This document shows, piece by piece, positions 21,301 to 29,302 of a stretch of 64,000 nt of DNA; the stretch's first letter is position 1, and the number at the start of each line of letters is the position of its first letter. The position numbers and the translations under genes were made by a program. The stretch comes from Gordonia amarae NBRC 15530. GTDB taxonomy: Bacteria; Actinomycetota; Actinomycetes; Mycobacteriales; Mycobacteriaceae. Location of the stretch: assembly GCF_000241345.1 (NCBI RefSeq), contig NZ_BAED01000004.1:1-64000 (forward strand), in the 5' to 3' direction. The notes beneath the pieces are model-generated. The model did no database searches. It saw only the letters and a program-made list of their open reading frames with translations, and was not told the DNA's origin.

Positions 21301-23776
21301 GCTGCTGGACAGCGATGTCGCCGACGATGGTGACTTCCCGAAAGCGTTGCGATGGAACATGATCTGTGACGCTCGCCTGCTCATCCGCTGGGGGCTGGCG
21401 GCGCGAGAGGTGGATGCGGCCCGCGGTGCGAGGATCGTCAATCGCGCCGATCCCGTGGCTGCGGGCCGGGTGCTGCTTGAGATGGCGCGAGATAGGGCGC
21501 AGATCAACGCCATTGCGGATGCGACCATCTTTGCCGAGGCGATCGACGGGCAGGCCAAGATCTCTCGCGCGGCCGCGTGTGCGCTGCTGCGGGTGGCGAC
21601 GCGCGACGACGAATGGTCGCGGCGCGCGATCGCCGGCATCGTCGAGACCCCTATGTCGGGCGATGGCAGCGAGGAGGCCGATGCGCTCGCCACGGTGCTC
21701 GGCGAGTACCAGCGGGCCGGGCTCGCCGCTGACGCCGAGGCAGTGGTGACAACCGTTACCGCACTGGTTGACTGGGGTGACGACCCGGATCGGCGCTACC
21801 TCGCCGAACGCGGCTACTACTGGGGTACGCAGCACTGCGTCCGCGCGGGCTGGCTCGATCACGCCAGAGCACTGGCCGCGTGCCGAGCCAAGGAACCCGA
21901 CGACCCGCTCTACGCGGCGATCACGACGGGTATCGCCGTCGAGCCGCCGCAGCCGGCGCCACTGGCTGTGATCGGCATCGACAGGGTGACCGCGGAGACC
22001 GATCCGCAGGAAAGACTGGTCAAGGCGAGCCGGTATGCCGAAGTCGACTTCGCCGCCGGGGAGCTCATGGGCGGCCTAGGACTCGCCGCCGTCCTCGACG
22101 ACGCGGACACCGTACCCGAGGTGGCCGATCCTCAGCGGCAGGCCGAGTGGGCGCTTGCCCTCGCTGTAGGCGGGGCACACGATGCGGCACTCAAGATCGT
22201 CGTCGAGCTCGCCGAGGGGCAGGAGTTGCCGCTGACTGCCTGCCAGGCTGCCCTGAGGATTGCCGAAACAGACTATGATGCAACAGCATTCGTCGACGCG
22301 GCGATTGCGCACGGTCACGCGACCGCATCGTACAACACCAACTATCCACCGTCAGATTACGTGGCCACCTACCTCGCCGGAATCCTGGCCTTGGGCAATG
22401 ATCTGGAGCGGCAGAAGCGGCTGCTGACGGCCGCCCAGCGGTACCTCACCCGGGACGCGACGCCCCCCGACCTGCGGTTTGCCGGGCCGGTCAGGGAAAC
22501 GCTGCGGATCCTGTCCCAAGCTGAACCATCTTGTCTGAGTTGGTGTCTGGCCGAGATTCAGCCCCGGCTGCGGCCCTATGTGGCGGGGGCGGCGGTCGAG
22601 TCGCTGGCGGCAATGCCATTGCCGGAGATCATCGCCGTGCGCGGTGGAGCCTCGGCGGCTGCGCTCAGCCAGAAGTCTTGGCGGGTCCGGCGTCAGCTCC
22701 AGGAGGTCGATATTCCGCCGCTGGCCACCGCGCTGGCAGAGCGTGGACGCCTCGCCGACGCACTGGAATTGTTGCGGCCATACCGGCCGCGGATCGCGCA
22801 GCCGGCCCTGCTGACGCTGTGTGAGACCGTCACGACCGCCGCCGACCGAGCGGAGATCATTGCGGCCTATCGCGAGCGTAAGTCGAGCGATCTGTCCCGC
22901 GATGTGGGTGACAACTGGGACGGCGACGAGATCGATTGGAATGTCTGGCTGGCCAGGATGCTGCTGCTCGACGGCCAGGTCGACGAGGCGGTCGCCATCG
23001 CGGCGGCTCAGCCCGAGCCCCCGCACTCCTATGAGCTGGGCAGACTGCTGTGCAAGATCGGTGAATGGCTGGATGCGACCGGCGGGTGGACACCGGCCCG
23101 CGCGGAAACGGTCATGCGGATCCTCGATGGACCCGGCGTCCCTGCCAAGGGGATGACGTGGACCCTGCTTGCGCTCATTCCTGGCGCGATCGCGGTCACC
23201 GGTGATGTGACCCTCCTGCAGCCCCTGTTCCGTAAACTCGACCGCCCGGATCGCGACGCGATACTGGACGTGACAGCGGCCCTCGGAGATCTCCGGGCCG
23301 GCCGGGTGAGCGCCGGCATGTCCAAGCTCGCCGAACGGGTCGTCGACGAGGGTCGCGAGACCAATCGCTGGGTGAATCCGCCGCTCATGCTCCCGTGCGT
23401 CACCCAGATCCCACGGACTATCGCGAGCCGGGATGACTGCCTGGTCAAAGTATTCCGGATACTTGAGTGGGACCTGGACTATGCGCCGAAGCACCTCCGC
23501 ACGATGCTCGACGATGTCGATCCCGCTGATCTGCCGGTGATTGCCAAAGCCCTCGCGGAGTCGGAACTACCCGATGACATTCTGGCAGTGGGCAATCGCC
23601 TGCTCGGCGCACTCGTGGTGACGAACAGCGACGACGCGTCGCTGCTGCCCATCGAATCGGCACACGGACCGGTCACCGCACGCGAACGAGTCCACGAGGC
23701 CGCCTGCTTCCTGGCCCGGCACGGCGATATCGATATGGCAACACGACTGGCAGCGAAGGCAGGTCTCACCGCATGA
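18332..23776 (+). CDS. Giant two-module helical protein of unknown function (1814 aa)
   Basis: I do not recognise this protein. It is made of two homologous halves (residues about 1-907 and 908-1814). It is Ala-, Leu-, Arg- and Glu-rich with many short amphipathic helices ending in Trp/Arg, consistent with an alpha-solenoid of TPR- or HEAT-like hairpins. There is no signal peptide, membrane segment, Walker motif or obvious catalytic triad, so it is probably a cytoplasmic scaffold. Half 1 runs straight into half 2 (KRAGLATLSHHEREAIAG then LEERCEQ), where copies 2 and 3 are separated by a stop and start. The next gene overlaps by 4 bp (ATGA). The locus sits in a gap of otherwise conserved order and is divergent from a SatD-like regulator. 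Confidence 0.9.
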   Translation: MQTLEQRCEAALKRCQESQTARAWRRLLTAAAGNEPEATVAALRLLPDQERFVATMLIGLSFRDLQVATAFALDDSMASGYRAVDWSRICDERIVTRWAIAAREIDPATVARIVNRGHTGIAGRVLVATIREWLRAGDIAGAQALWNAINDYAKAECAAGAALIWLATSDEVWSWRAVSACTGSSIIQAGWEEADGLATVLAEYQRAGQAADSQGVTEVIAALKDWVDDLDRGYDSRDAVRQAGFTCVRAGWLDHARTMASFLYNGDGDELDEAIKTGVAPPPRTYEHNNPTLDEVLGEERCEDRLEQATSYAEGRYAAGEPAGALKALGLVLGGGDELPAAPTAAERAAWALALAVGGGHDEAREIIVDLARSQAAGREELPRDACEAAVVLAEQDVDVSEFVDAATAHATQLYSGGGLRKSAAAGYLAGLIARENNLDRELTLFRSVNFGYADRAPWPSELAPIRSALRVLSDAHPERLDQWLNEIDPPVRPFVAGAAVRSLAELPLAEIIVECRGGQQTGERSQSAHDHELPQEFDVEPLAVALADRGRVGDALELVRPYRSQVANEVLLKMAEYTVTPDDRERIKADFRARMIADKATALPSGWDWEEGEEAEHDALAECRFGALLINCGQIDDALTLAESLPDIRYQMRAPELVRRIGERLDAADSWTPERAAAVVRILAGPSTQPNEADAAILATIPGAVIADPELSLVPIEDRLRHYRWRQVLVRCAAAVGAIRAGRVDDGVAQIARELDRLNQRADPDVLPQRLLWCVQQIPRSVGRRNELFIKVFRMLTWAEPARQRTRVEKIFSTLDPADALIMARAIRETQLPDKVRVDADHRIAEFLAEHSDTGTWAWAGALPIDSATTPATARERTQQAARFEARRGALISASRLAKRAGLATLSHHEREAIAGLEERCEQMLERCHEGKLVRVWRALGAAAADGDGQAAAAQLIALPQSERFVAALVQSLTFPRVLVALAAALDDSLLDSDVADDGDFPKALRWNMICDARLLIRWGLAAREVDAARGARIVNRADPVAAGRVLLEMARDRAQINAIADATIFAEAIDGQAKISRAAACALLRVATRDDEWSRRAIAGIVETPMSGDGSEEADALATVLGEYQRAGLAADAEAVVTTVTALVDWGDDPDRRYLAERGYYWGTQHCVRAGWLDHARALAACRAKEPDDPLYAAITTGIAVEPPQPAPLAVIGIDRVTAETDPQERLVKASRYAEVDFAAGELMGGLGLAAVLDDADTVPEVADPQRQAEWALALAVGGAHDAALKIVVELAEGQELPLTACQAALRIAETDYDATAFVDAAIAHGHATASYNTNYPPSDYVATYLAGILALGNDLERQKRLLTAAQRYLTRDATPPDLRFAGPVRETLRILSQAEPSCLSWCLAEIQPRLRPYVAGAAVESLAAMPLPEIIAVRGGASAAALSQKSWRVRRQLQEVDIPPLATALAERGRLADALELLRPYRPRIAQPALLTLCETVTTAADRAEIIAAYRERKSSDLSRDVGDNWDGDEIDWNVWLARMLLLDGQVDEAVAIAAAQPEPPHSYELGRLLCKIGEWLDATGGWTPARAETVMRILDGPGVPAKGMTWTLLALIPGAIAVTGDVTLLQPLFRKLDRPDRDAILDVTAALGDLRAGRVSAGMSKLAERVVDEGRETNRWVNPPLMLPCVTQIPRTIASRDDCLVKVFRILEWDLDYAPKHLRTMLDDVDPADLPVIAKALAESELPDDILAVGNRLLGALVVTNSDDASLLPIESAHGPVTARERVHEAACFLARHGDIDMATRLAAKAGLTA

Positions 23777-26493
23777 GCGTCAACCCAACCGAGGCCATCG
23801 CCGCCGTCGAGCAGCGCTGCGAGGAGACGCTGGCGCGGTGCCGCGAGGGCACCCTCACGCGGGGCTGGCGGCGCACGGTCCGGGCAGCCGCCGACGGTGC
23901 GGTGAAGGCTGCGGCAGCGAGCCTGAAAACCCTGCCCGCACACGAGCGCTTCGTTACCGCGATGCTGCTGGGCCTGTCCTTCCCGAAGGCGCGGGGCGCC
24001 CTCACGGCGGCTCTCGACGATTCCCTCGCCGACGGCGAGCTGCAGTGGCACGAGATCTGCGATGAACGCATCGTCACCCGCTGGGTGGTGGCGGGCCGCG
24101 AGCTCGACGCGGCGCTCTGCGTCCGGGTGGTGACGCGGGCCGAACACCGTACGGTGGGCCGAGTGCTGTTGGAAGCCGTCCGGGAGCGTTTGCAGCACAA
24201 TGACACTGCTGGGGCCGAGGTTCTGTTCGCAGCCATCGATCAGAAGTCCAAGCTTGCCCGCAGTTCGGCCTGCGCGCTGCTGTGGCTGGCCACACGCGAC
24301 GACGAGTGGTCACGTCGGGCGATCGACGACTGCGTCGGGACACCAAAAGTCCAGGTCGGCAACGACGAAGCCGACGCCCTCGCCGCGGTTCTGGGGGAGT
24401 ATCAGCGCGCCGGGCTGGCGGCCGATACCCCGGCGGTAGTGAACACCGTTGCCGCACTGGTGGACTGGGGAGACAGTCCGGATCTCAGGTACATCTGTAG
24501 AGACGGCTACTACTGGGGCGTCCAGAACTGCGTGCGTGCGGGTTGGCTGGACCACGCACGCCGCCTGCGGACGTGCTGGCTCACCCATCACGACGATCCA
24601 CTCGACAAGGCGATCGCAACCGGGATCGCCGAGGATCCCCCGCAGCGGCAGCGGCCGACCCCCGGGGCGGCGGAAGTGCTCGCCGAACCAGATCGGAATC
24701 AGCAGTTGGTGAAAGCGACGGCATACGCCGAAGGCCGTTACCGTGCCGAGGACCTCGAAGGGGCCTACCAGGCGCTGGCCGGGGTCGTCGCAGCCGGCGA
24801 TCGTGTGCCGGCGACCGCAGGAGCCGAAGAGCAGGCCGAGTGGGCGCTGGCGCTGGCGGTCGGTGGTGCGCAGGCAGAGGCACTGGCTGTCGTCGTCGGC
24901 CTGGCCTCCGGCGAGGTTCTGCCGCGCACGGCCTGCGACGCGGCGCTGAAGCTGGCTGAGCTGGGCGGCGATGCGCTCGCGTTCGTGGATGCGGCGATCG
25001 CGAACGGCCATGCGAAGGACATCTACGGCGATCACTATCCGCCGGAGGGATATGCGGCAACCTATCTCGGCCGCATCGTCGCCCGCACCGACGATCTCGA
25101 TCGGGAGCTGGCGCTGGTGCGGGCGGTGCGTACCGAACGTCCGACGCACGTTCCGGAACCGGGCCTGCGCGACGCCGGTCCGCTGCGGGAAACCTTGAGA
25201 GTCCTCTCCGACCGGCATCCGCAACGCTTGAGCAGGTGGCTCGATGAGGTCGGCCCGGAGATGGGGCCCTATGTCGCCGGGGCCGCGGTGCGGCCGCTGG
25301 CGGAGGTGGTGTCGCTGGCCACCATCATCGCCATTCGGGGCGGTGACCGGGCCTGGATCCTGAGTCAGAACTCGTACGCCAAAACAGAACTCCAGGAAAT
25401 GGATATCCGGGCCCTGACGACGGGGCTGGCCTCGCAGGGCCGGTTGGACGACGCACTGGAACTGCTGCGACCCTACCGGCCACTCATCGCCCAGGACGCC
25501 CTCTATTGGCTGTGTGAGACTGTCCGGACGTCCGATGATCGCGCCCGGATCATCTCGGTGTATCGCGGGCGCAAGCTGGCCGACTTCGATCGGGACCTTG
25601 ATCAGGGCTGGGACGATGAGGGGTGGATCTGCGAAGAGGCGGTCGACTGGACGTGCAAGCTCGGCAGAATGCTCCTGTTCGACGGTCAGATCGACGAGGC
25701 CATCGCGATTGCTGCCGATCAGCCCAAGGTCAAGCACCCCTACGAACGAGCCGAACTGCTGCGCCAGATCGGTACATGGCTCGACGCCAACGACGGCTGG
25801 ACACCCGCTCGCCGGGAACGGATCCTCCGGATCCTGTGCGGCCCGACCCTCACTGCCGGGACGGTGATGAACTGCGCACCGCAGATCATTCCGGGGGCGA
25901 TCACCGGTGACCCGGAACTCTCGCTGACGGAGCTCGCGGACAAGCTTTACCTCAGGCAATGGCGGACACCCCTGTTCGCGCTCGCCGGGGTTGGTGATCT
26001 CCGGGCAGGCCGGCGCCACGAGGGAATGGCGGAGATCTCGGAGCAGGTACTGGACAAGCCCGATCCGAAGTCGAATCGCTGGGTGCCGCCACCGCGTCTC
26101 CTCTGGTGCGTTCAACAGGTTCCGCGGGACGTGAAGATCCGAGATGAGCTGTTTCTCAAGGTCTTCCGGATGCTCGAGTGGGATCTGGAAGACGCGCTGA
26201 AGAACATCCGCGCCATGCTCGGCGCCATCGAGCCCGCTGATCTCGCCATAGCCGCGCGCGCCCTGGCCGAATCGGAGTTGCCTGTGGAAATCCGCTCCGT
26301 CGGTGAGCAACTGCTCGGCGAACTTGTCGTGGCCCACTCCGAGGACGCCACCCTGCTCCCGATCGAATCGGCGCAGGATCCGATCACGGCGAGACAACGC
26401 GTCCAGCAGGCCGCCCGATTCCTGGCCCGCCACGGCGAGCTCGACGCCGCCCGGCGTCTGGCTGAGAAGTCTGGTCTCGTGGCGGCAGGCTGA
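23773..26493 (+). CDS. One-module paralogue of the giant helical protein (906 aa)
   Basis: Third copy of the module, 906 residues, starting at ATG 23773 inside the stop of the upstream gene, so translation is probably coupled and the two products made in fixed proportion. It aligns along its full length with each half of the upstream protein. Its N-terminus, NPTEAIAAVEQRCEETLARC, matches the internal junction HEREAIAGLEERCEQMLERC, and its end, ARFLARHGELDAARRLAEKSG, matches the end of the second half. There are no membrane segments or catalytic motifs that I can see. Function is unknown; an assembly scaffold made of both proteins is inference. Confidence 0.9.
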   Translation: MSVNPTEAIAAVEQRCEETLARCREGTLTRGWRRTVRAAADGAVKAAAASLKTLPAHERFVTAMLLGLSFPKARGALTAALDDSLADGELQWHEICDERIVTRWVVAGRELDAALCVRVVTRAEHRTVGRVLLEAVRERLQHNDTAGAEVLFAAIDQKSKLARSSACALLWLATRDDEWSRRAIDDCVGTPKVQVGNDEADALAAVLGEYQRAGLAADTPAVVNTVAALVDWGDSPDLRYICRDGYYWGVQNCVRAGWLDHARRLRTCWLTHHDDPLDKAIATGIAEDPPQRQRPTPGAAEVLAEPDRNQQLVKATAYAEGRYRAEDLEGAYQALAGVVAAGDRVPATAGAEEQAEWALALAVGGAQAEALAVVVGLASGEVLPRTACDAALKLAELGGDALAFVDAAIANGHAKDIYGDHYPPEGYAATYLGRIVARTDDLDRELALVRAVRTERPTHVPEPGLRDAGPLRETLRVLSDRHPQRLSRWLDEVGPEMGPYVAGAAVRPLAEVVSLATIIAIRGGDRAWILSQNSYAKTELQEMDIRALTTGLASQGRLDDALELLRPYRPLIAQDALYWLCETVRTSDDRARIISVYRGRKLADFDRDLDQGWDDEGWICEEAVDWTCKLGRMLLFDGQIDEAIAIAADQPKVKHPYERAELLRQIGTWLDANDGWTPARRERILRILCGPTLTAGTVMNCAPQIIPGAITGDPELSLTELADKLYLRQWRTPLFALAGVGDLRAGRRHEGMAEISEQVLDKPDPKSNRWVPPPRLLWCVQQVPRDVKIRDELFLKVFRMLEWDLEDALKNIRAMLGAIEPADLAIAARALAESELPVEIRSVGEQLLGELVVAHSEDATLLPIESAQDPITARQRVQQAARFLARHGELDAARRLAEKSGLVAAG

Positions 26494-26540
26494 GGAGTCT
26501 GTCGGTTTCACGCGAGTTTGTGATCTGGCACACTGGTCCC

Positions 26541-26969
26541 ATGAGCGCACTGCTGTGGCTGGGGGCTGCGGTGTTGTTGGCCACCGCCGAGTTGATGATC
26601 GGTGATCTCGTGCTGCTCATGCTGGCCGGTGGGGCATTGGCGACGGCAGGTGTCGACGCGGTATTCGACACCCCGATCTGGGTTGATGGTGTCGTGTTTG
26701 CCGTGGTCTCACTCTTGTTGCTGCTGGTCGTGCGGCCGGTGGCCAAAAGGCACCTGCTCAGCAGGCCGCGCTATCTGAGTAATACCGAGGCACTGGAGGG
26801 CAGGAGCGCCGTCGTCACCGAGGCGGTGGACGAGCAGGACGGCCGGGTGAAGCTGAGCGGTGAGATCTGGTCGGCCCGGGCGCTGGAACCCGGTGCCCGG
26901 ATCCAGCCCGGTGAACAGGTCACCGTGGTGCGCATCGACGGTGCCACCGCAATCGTGTGGAAGGGATGA
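26541..26969 (+). CDS. NfeD-family membrane protein
   Basis: 142 residues, counterpart of Rv1487. Two to three N-terminal transmembrane helices (LLWLGAAVLLATAELMI, LVLLMLAGGALATAGVD, VVFAVVSLLLLLVVRP) are followed by the NfeD C-terminal OB fold (GRSAVVTEAV, then GEIWSARALEPGARIQPG). The start ATG 26541 is the first that gives the membrane segment. It precedes the SPFH gene by 7 bp. NfeD/SPFH pairs form membrane microdomain complexes that affect proteolysis and membrane order in other bacteria. Confidence 0.93.
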   Translation: MSALLWLGAAVLLATAELMIGDLVLLMLAGGALATAGVDAVFDTPIWVDGVVFAVVSLLLLLVVRPVAKRHLLSRPRYLSNTEALEGRSAVVTEAVDEQDGRVKLSGEIWSARALEPGARIQPGEQVTVVRIDGATAIVWKG

Positions 26970-26976
26970 ACGAGAG

Positions 26977-28419
26977 ATGGAAATCGGACTCATTGTCCTG
27001 GGGTTGCTGGTACTGCTCGTGGCCACCGTGCTGGCCAAGTCGGTCGCGTTGATCCCGCAGGCCGAGGCCGCGGTCATCGAGCGGCTCGGACGCTACACCC
27101 GCACCGTGTCCGGGCAGCTCACGATGCTGGTGCCGTTCATCGACACCGTCCGCGCCCGGGTCGACATCCGCGAACGGGTGGTCTCGTTCCCGCCGCAGCC
27201 GGTGATCACCGAGGACAACCTGACCCTGTCCATCGACACCGTCGTCTACTTCCAGGTCACCGATCCGCGTGCGGCCGTCTATGAGATCAACGACTACATC
27301 ATCGGTGTCGAGCAGCTCGCCACCACCACGCTGCGCAACGTGGTCGGCGGCATGACCCTCGAAGAGACCCTCACCTCCCGCGACTCCATTAACGGGCAGC
27401 TGCGCGGAGTGCTCGACGAGGCGACCGGCCGGTGGGGCCTGCGGGTGGCCCGGGTCGAACTCAAGTCCATCATGCCGCCCCCGTCGATCCAGGAATCGAT
27501 GGAAAAGCAGATGAAGGCCGACCGGGAGAAGCGGGCCACCATCCTGTGGGCCGAGGGTCAGCGAGAGTCGGCGATCAAGACCGCCGAGGGCAACAAGCAG
27601 AGCCAGATCCTCGCGGCCGAAGGCGCCAAGCAGGCCGCGATCCTCGAGGCCGAGGCCGACCGGCAGTCCCGCATCCTGCGGGCCCAGGGTGACCGCGCCG
27701 CTTCATACCTGAAGGCGCAGGGCGAGGCGAAGGCCATCGAGAAGACGTTCGCCGCGATCCGCACCGGCAAGCCCACCCCGGAGGTACTCGCGTACGAATA
27801 CCTGCGGCAGCTGCCGGAGATGGCCAAGGGGGAGAGCAGCAAGGTGTGGGTGGTGCCGTCCGACTTCGGCTCGGCGCTGCAGGGTTTCGCGCGCTCGTTC
27901 GCCGAGAAGGGCGACGACGGCGTATTCCGCTACCGCACCAACGACGAACCGGTCGCCGACGTCGACGAATCCGAGATCGACGAGTGGTTCAGCCTCTCCC
28001 GCGACCCCGAGGTCGCGGCCGCCGTCGCCGAGGCCGAGGCGGTGGCCCGGACCCCGGTCGAAGAGCCGCAGCCCGAACGGCGTTCCGGCGGCCGGGAACG
28101 GCGTCCCGTCGCGGCCGCACCCGCACAAACCCAGTTGCCTCCCGAACAGCCGCAGGAGAGCACGGAACCGGGACAGACCGTCCAGCATCAGGTCCCGCCG
28201 ACGCAGGAGCCCGCACCCGCGCACCGGCCGCCGCAGGCATGGAACGTGCAGCAGGGCGGTCCGCAACAGTCTCCGTCCCAGCAGTCGCCCGCACACCAGC
28301 AGACCCCACAACAGCAGCCGCCGTTCCAGGCGCCGCCGCGGCCGGCGTACCCGCAGCAGGGTCCGGGACAGCCTGGTCCCGGTCCGCAACCCGGCCAGCC
28401 GGGTGCGCCGCGCTGGTGA
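26977..28419 (+). CDS. SPFH/band-7 (stomatin-like, QmcA-type) membrane protein
   Basis: 480 residues, counterpart of Rv1488 (381 aa). An N-terminal membrane anchor (IGLIVLGLLVLLVATVLA) is followed by the band-7 domain (IPQAEAAVIERLGRYTRTV, then RVDIRERVVSFPPQPVITED) and an Ala/Glu-rich coiled coil (AAEGAKQAAILEAEADRQS). The last 100 or so residues are a low-complexity Pro/Gln tail absent from shorter relatives. ATG 26977 is preceded by a purine-rich GAACGAGAG. It forms an operon with nfeD. Confidence 0.93.
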   Translation: MEIGLIVLGLLVLLVATVLAKSVALIPQAEAAVIERLGRYTRTVSGQLTMLVPFIDTVRARVDIRERVVSFPPQPVITEDNLTLSIDTVVYFQVTDPRAAVYEINDYIIGVEQLATTTLRNVVGGMTLEETLTSRDSINGQLRGVLDEATGRWGLRVARVELKSIMPPPSIQESMEKQMKADREKRATILWAEGQRESAIKTAEGNKQSQILAAEGAKQAAILEAEADRQSRILRAQGDRAASYLKAQGEAKAIEKTFAAIRTGKPTPEVLAYEYLRQLPEMAKGESSKVWVVPSDFGSALQGFARSFAEKGDDGVFRYRTNDEPVADVDESEIDEWFSLSRDPEVAAAVAEAEAVARTPVEEPQPERRSGGRERRPVAAAPAQTQLPPEQPQESTEPGQTVQHQVPPTQEPAPAHRPPQAWNVQQGGPQQSPSQQSPAHQQTPQQQPPFQAPPRPAYPQQGPGQPGPGPQPGQPGAPRW

Positions 28420-28443
28420 TGTGCGGACGGCGGGGCTTCCGCG

Positions 28444-29172
28444 TCAGTTCCCGGTGGTAGGCGCAGGATCGGTGGGGGTGGAGTCCGGGTGAGTGGGCTT
28501 CGCCGAGGGTGCGGACGTCGCCGGTGAACTGACCGGCATCATCGAATCCAGTAGCAGCCCGGCGATCCCGGTGGCAAAGAAGACGACCGTCAGCACCAAC
28601 AGCAGCGGGTCGCGTTCGCCGGTGAGCGCATCGCCGAGAAACACCACCGCGGCGGTCCCCGGCGCCATCCCGATGATCGTGGCCGCCACGTAGGGGAACG
28701 TCCCGACCGACGACAGTCCGGCGCAATAGTTGGTGACCGAGAACGGGCAGGCCGCGATGAGCCGCAGCGACCCGATCGCCAGCCAGCCCCGCTGCTCCAG
28801 CCGGTACTCGATGGTCCGCACGATCGGCTTGCGCAGGTAGGGGCGGACCCGTTCGCGGCCCACTCGCCGGACGAGCAGGAACGCGATGACCGCCGCGGCG
28901 GTGGACGCGATCATCGCGCCGGTGAATCCGACGATCGGGCCGAAGAACACCCCCGACATGACGGTGAAGGTCGACCGCGGGATCGGCGCGATCGTGACGA
29001 TCGCCGAAGCGGTGAAGAACAGCCACGGAAACCAGGGGCCCAGCCCGTCGCCCCAGTCGCGGACGCTGCCGATCGGCGGCAGCGGAATCAGGTACGCGCA
29101 CGCGATGACCGCCAACGCTCCCACGCCGCCGATGACGGCGGTCCGGATCGCTCGCGGGTCGGTTTGTCGCAC
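28444..29172 (-). CDS. TVP38/TMEM64-family (VTT domain) membrane protein
   Basis: 242 residues, counterpart of Rv1491c. Multiple transmembrane helices flank the VTT signature: FTVMSGVFFGPIVGFTGA, then AFLLVRRVGRERV, then GWLAIGSLRLIAACPFSVTNY. The domain is related to DedA and eukaryotic VMP1/TMEM41B scramblases, so lipid or undecaprenyl phosphate movement is possible but unproven. It lies convergent to SPFH and divergent from mutA, as in M. tuberculosis, though Rv1489 and Rv1490 counterparts are missing. Confidence 0.9.
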   Translation of the reverse strand: MRQTDPRAIRTAVIGGVGALAVIACAYLIPLPPIGSVRDWGDGLGPWFPWLFFTASAIVTIAPIPRSTFTVMSGVFFGPIVGFTGAMIASTAAAVIAFLLVRRVGRERVRPYLRKPIVRTIEYRLEQRGWLAIGSLRLIAACPFSVTNYCAGLSSVGTFPYVAATIIGMAPGTAAVVFLGDALTGERDPLLLVLTVVFFATGIAGLLLDSMMPVSSPATSAPSAKPTHPDSTPTDPAPTTGN

Positions 29173-29259
29173 CCGGCCACACTACTGCGTGGCCCGCACC
29201 ACATCGCCGCGCAGATCCGACCACAAACGAAACACCGAGCGAGCGATCGGCTAAGGTCA

Positions 29260-29271
29260 TGTACGCGTACA
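29260..29271 (+). promoter_or_regulatory. 12-bp perfect palindrome upstream of mutA
   Basis: TGTACGCGTACA (29260-29271) lies about 30 bp before the mutA start, in the position of a promoter or operator. It is a perfect dyad. No regulator can be named. The divergent TVP38-like gene starts at 29172. Confidence 0.35.
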
Positions 29272-29302
29272 CACAGTGGTCCACGGAGGTGTCCTGCCCC
29301 AC

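Larger units (their letters stand above)
18332..26493 (+). repeat. Three tandem copies of a 2.7-kb coding module
   Basis: Three colinear paralogous units: about 18332-21052, 21053-23776 and 23773-26493, each about 2.72 kb and 905 codons. The first two are fused in one gene and the third is separate. Shared landmarks recur in the same order. Examples are LExRCExxLxRC at the start, CDERIVTRW (CDARLLIRW in copy 2), EYQRAG, CVRAGWLDHAR, WALALAVGG, GAAVxSLA or GAAVRPLA, WTPxRAxxVxRIL, KVFRxLxW and a PIDS/PIESA element near the end. Copies 2 and 3 look closer to each other than to copy 1. Confidence 0.9.

Noticed and set aside
24310..26550. Open frame of 746 codons on the minus strand
   Set aside because: Antisense shadow of module copy 3, for the same reason.
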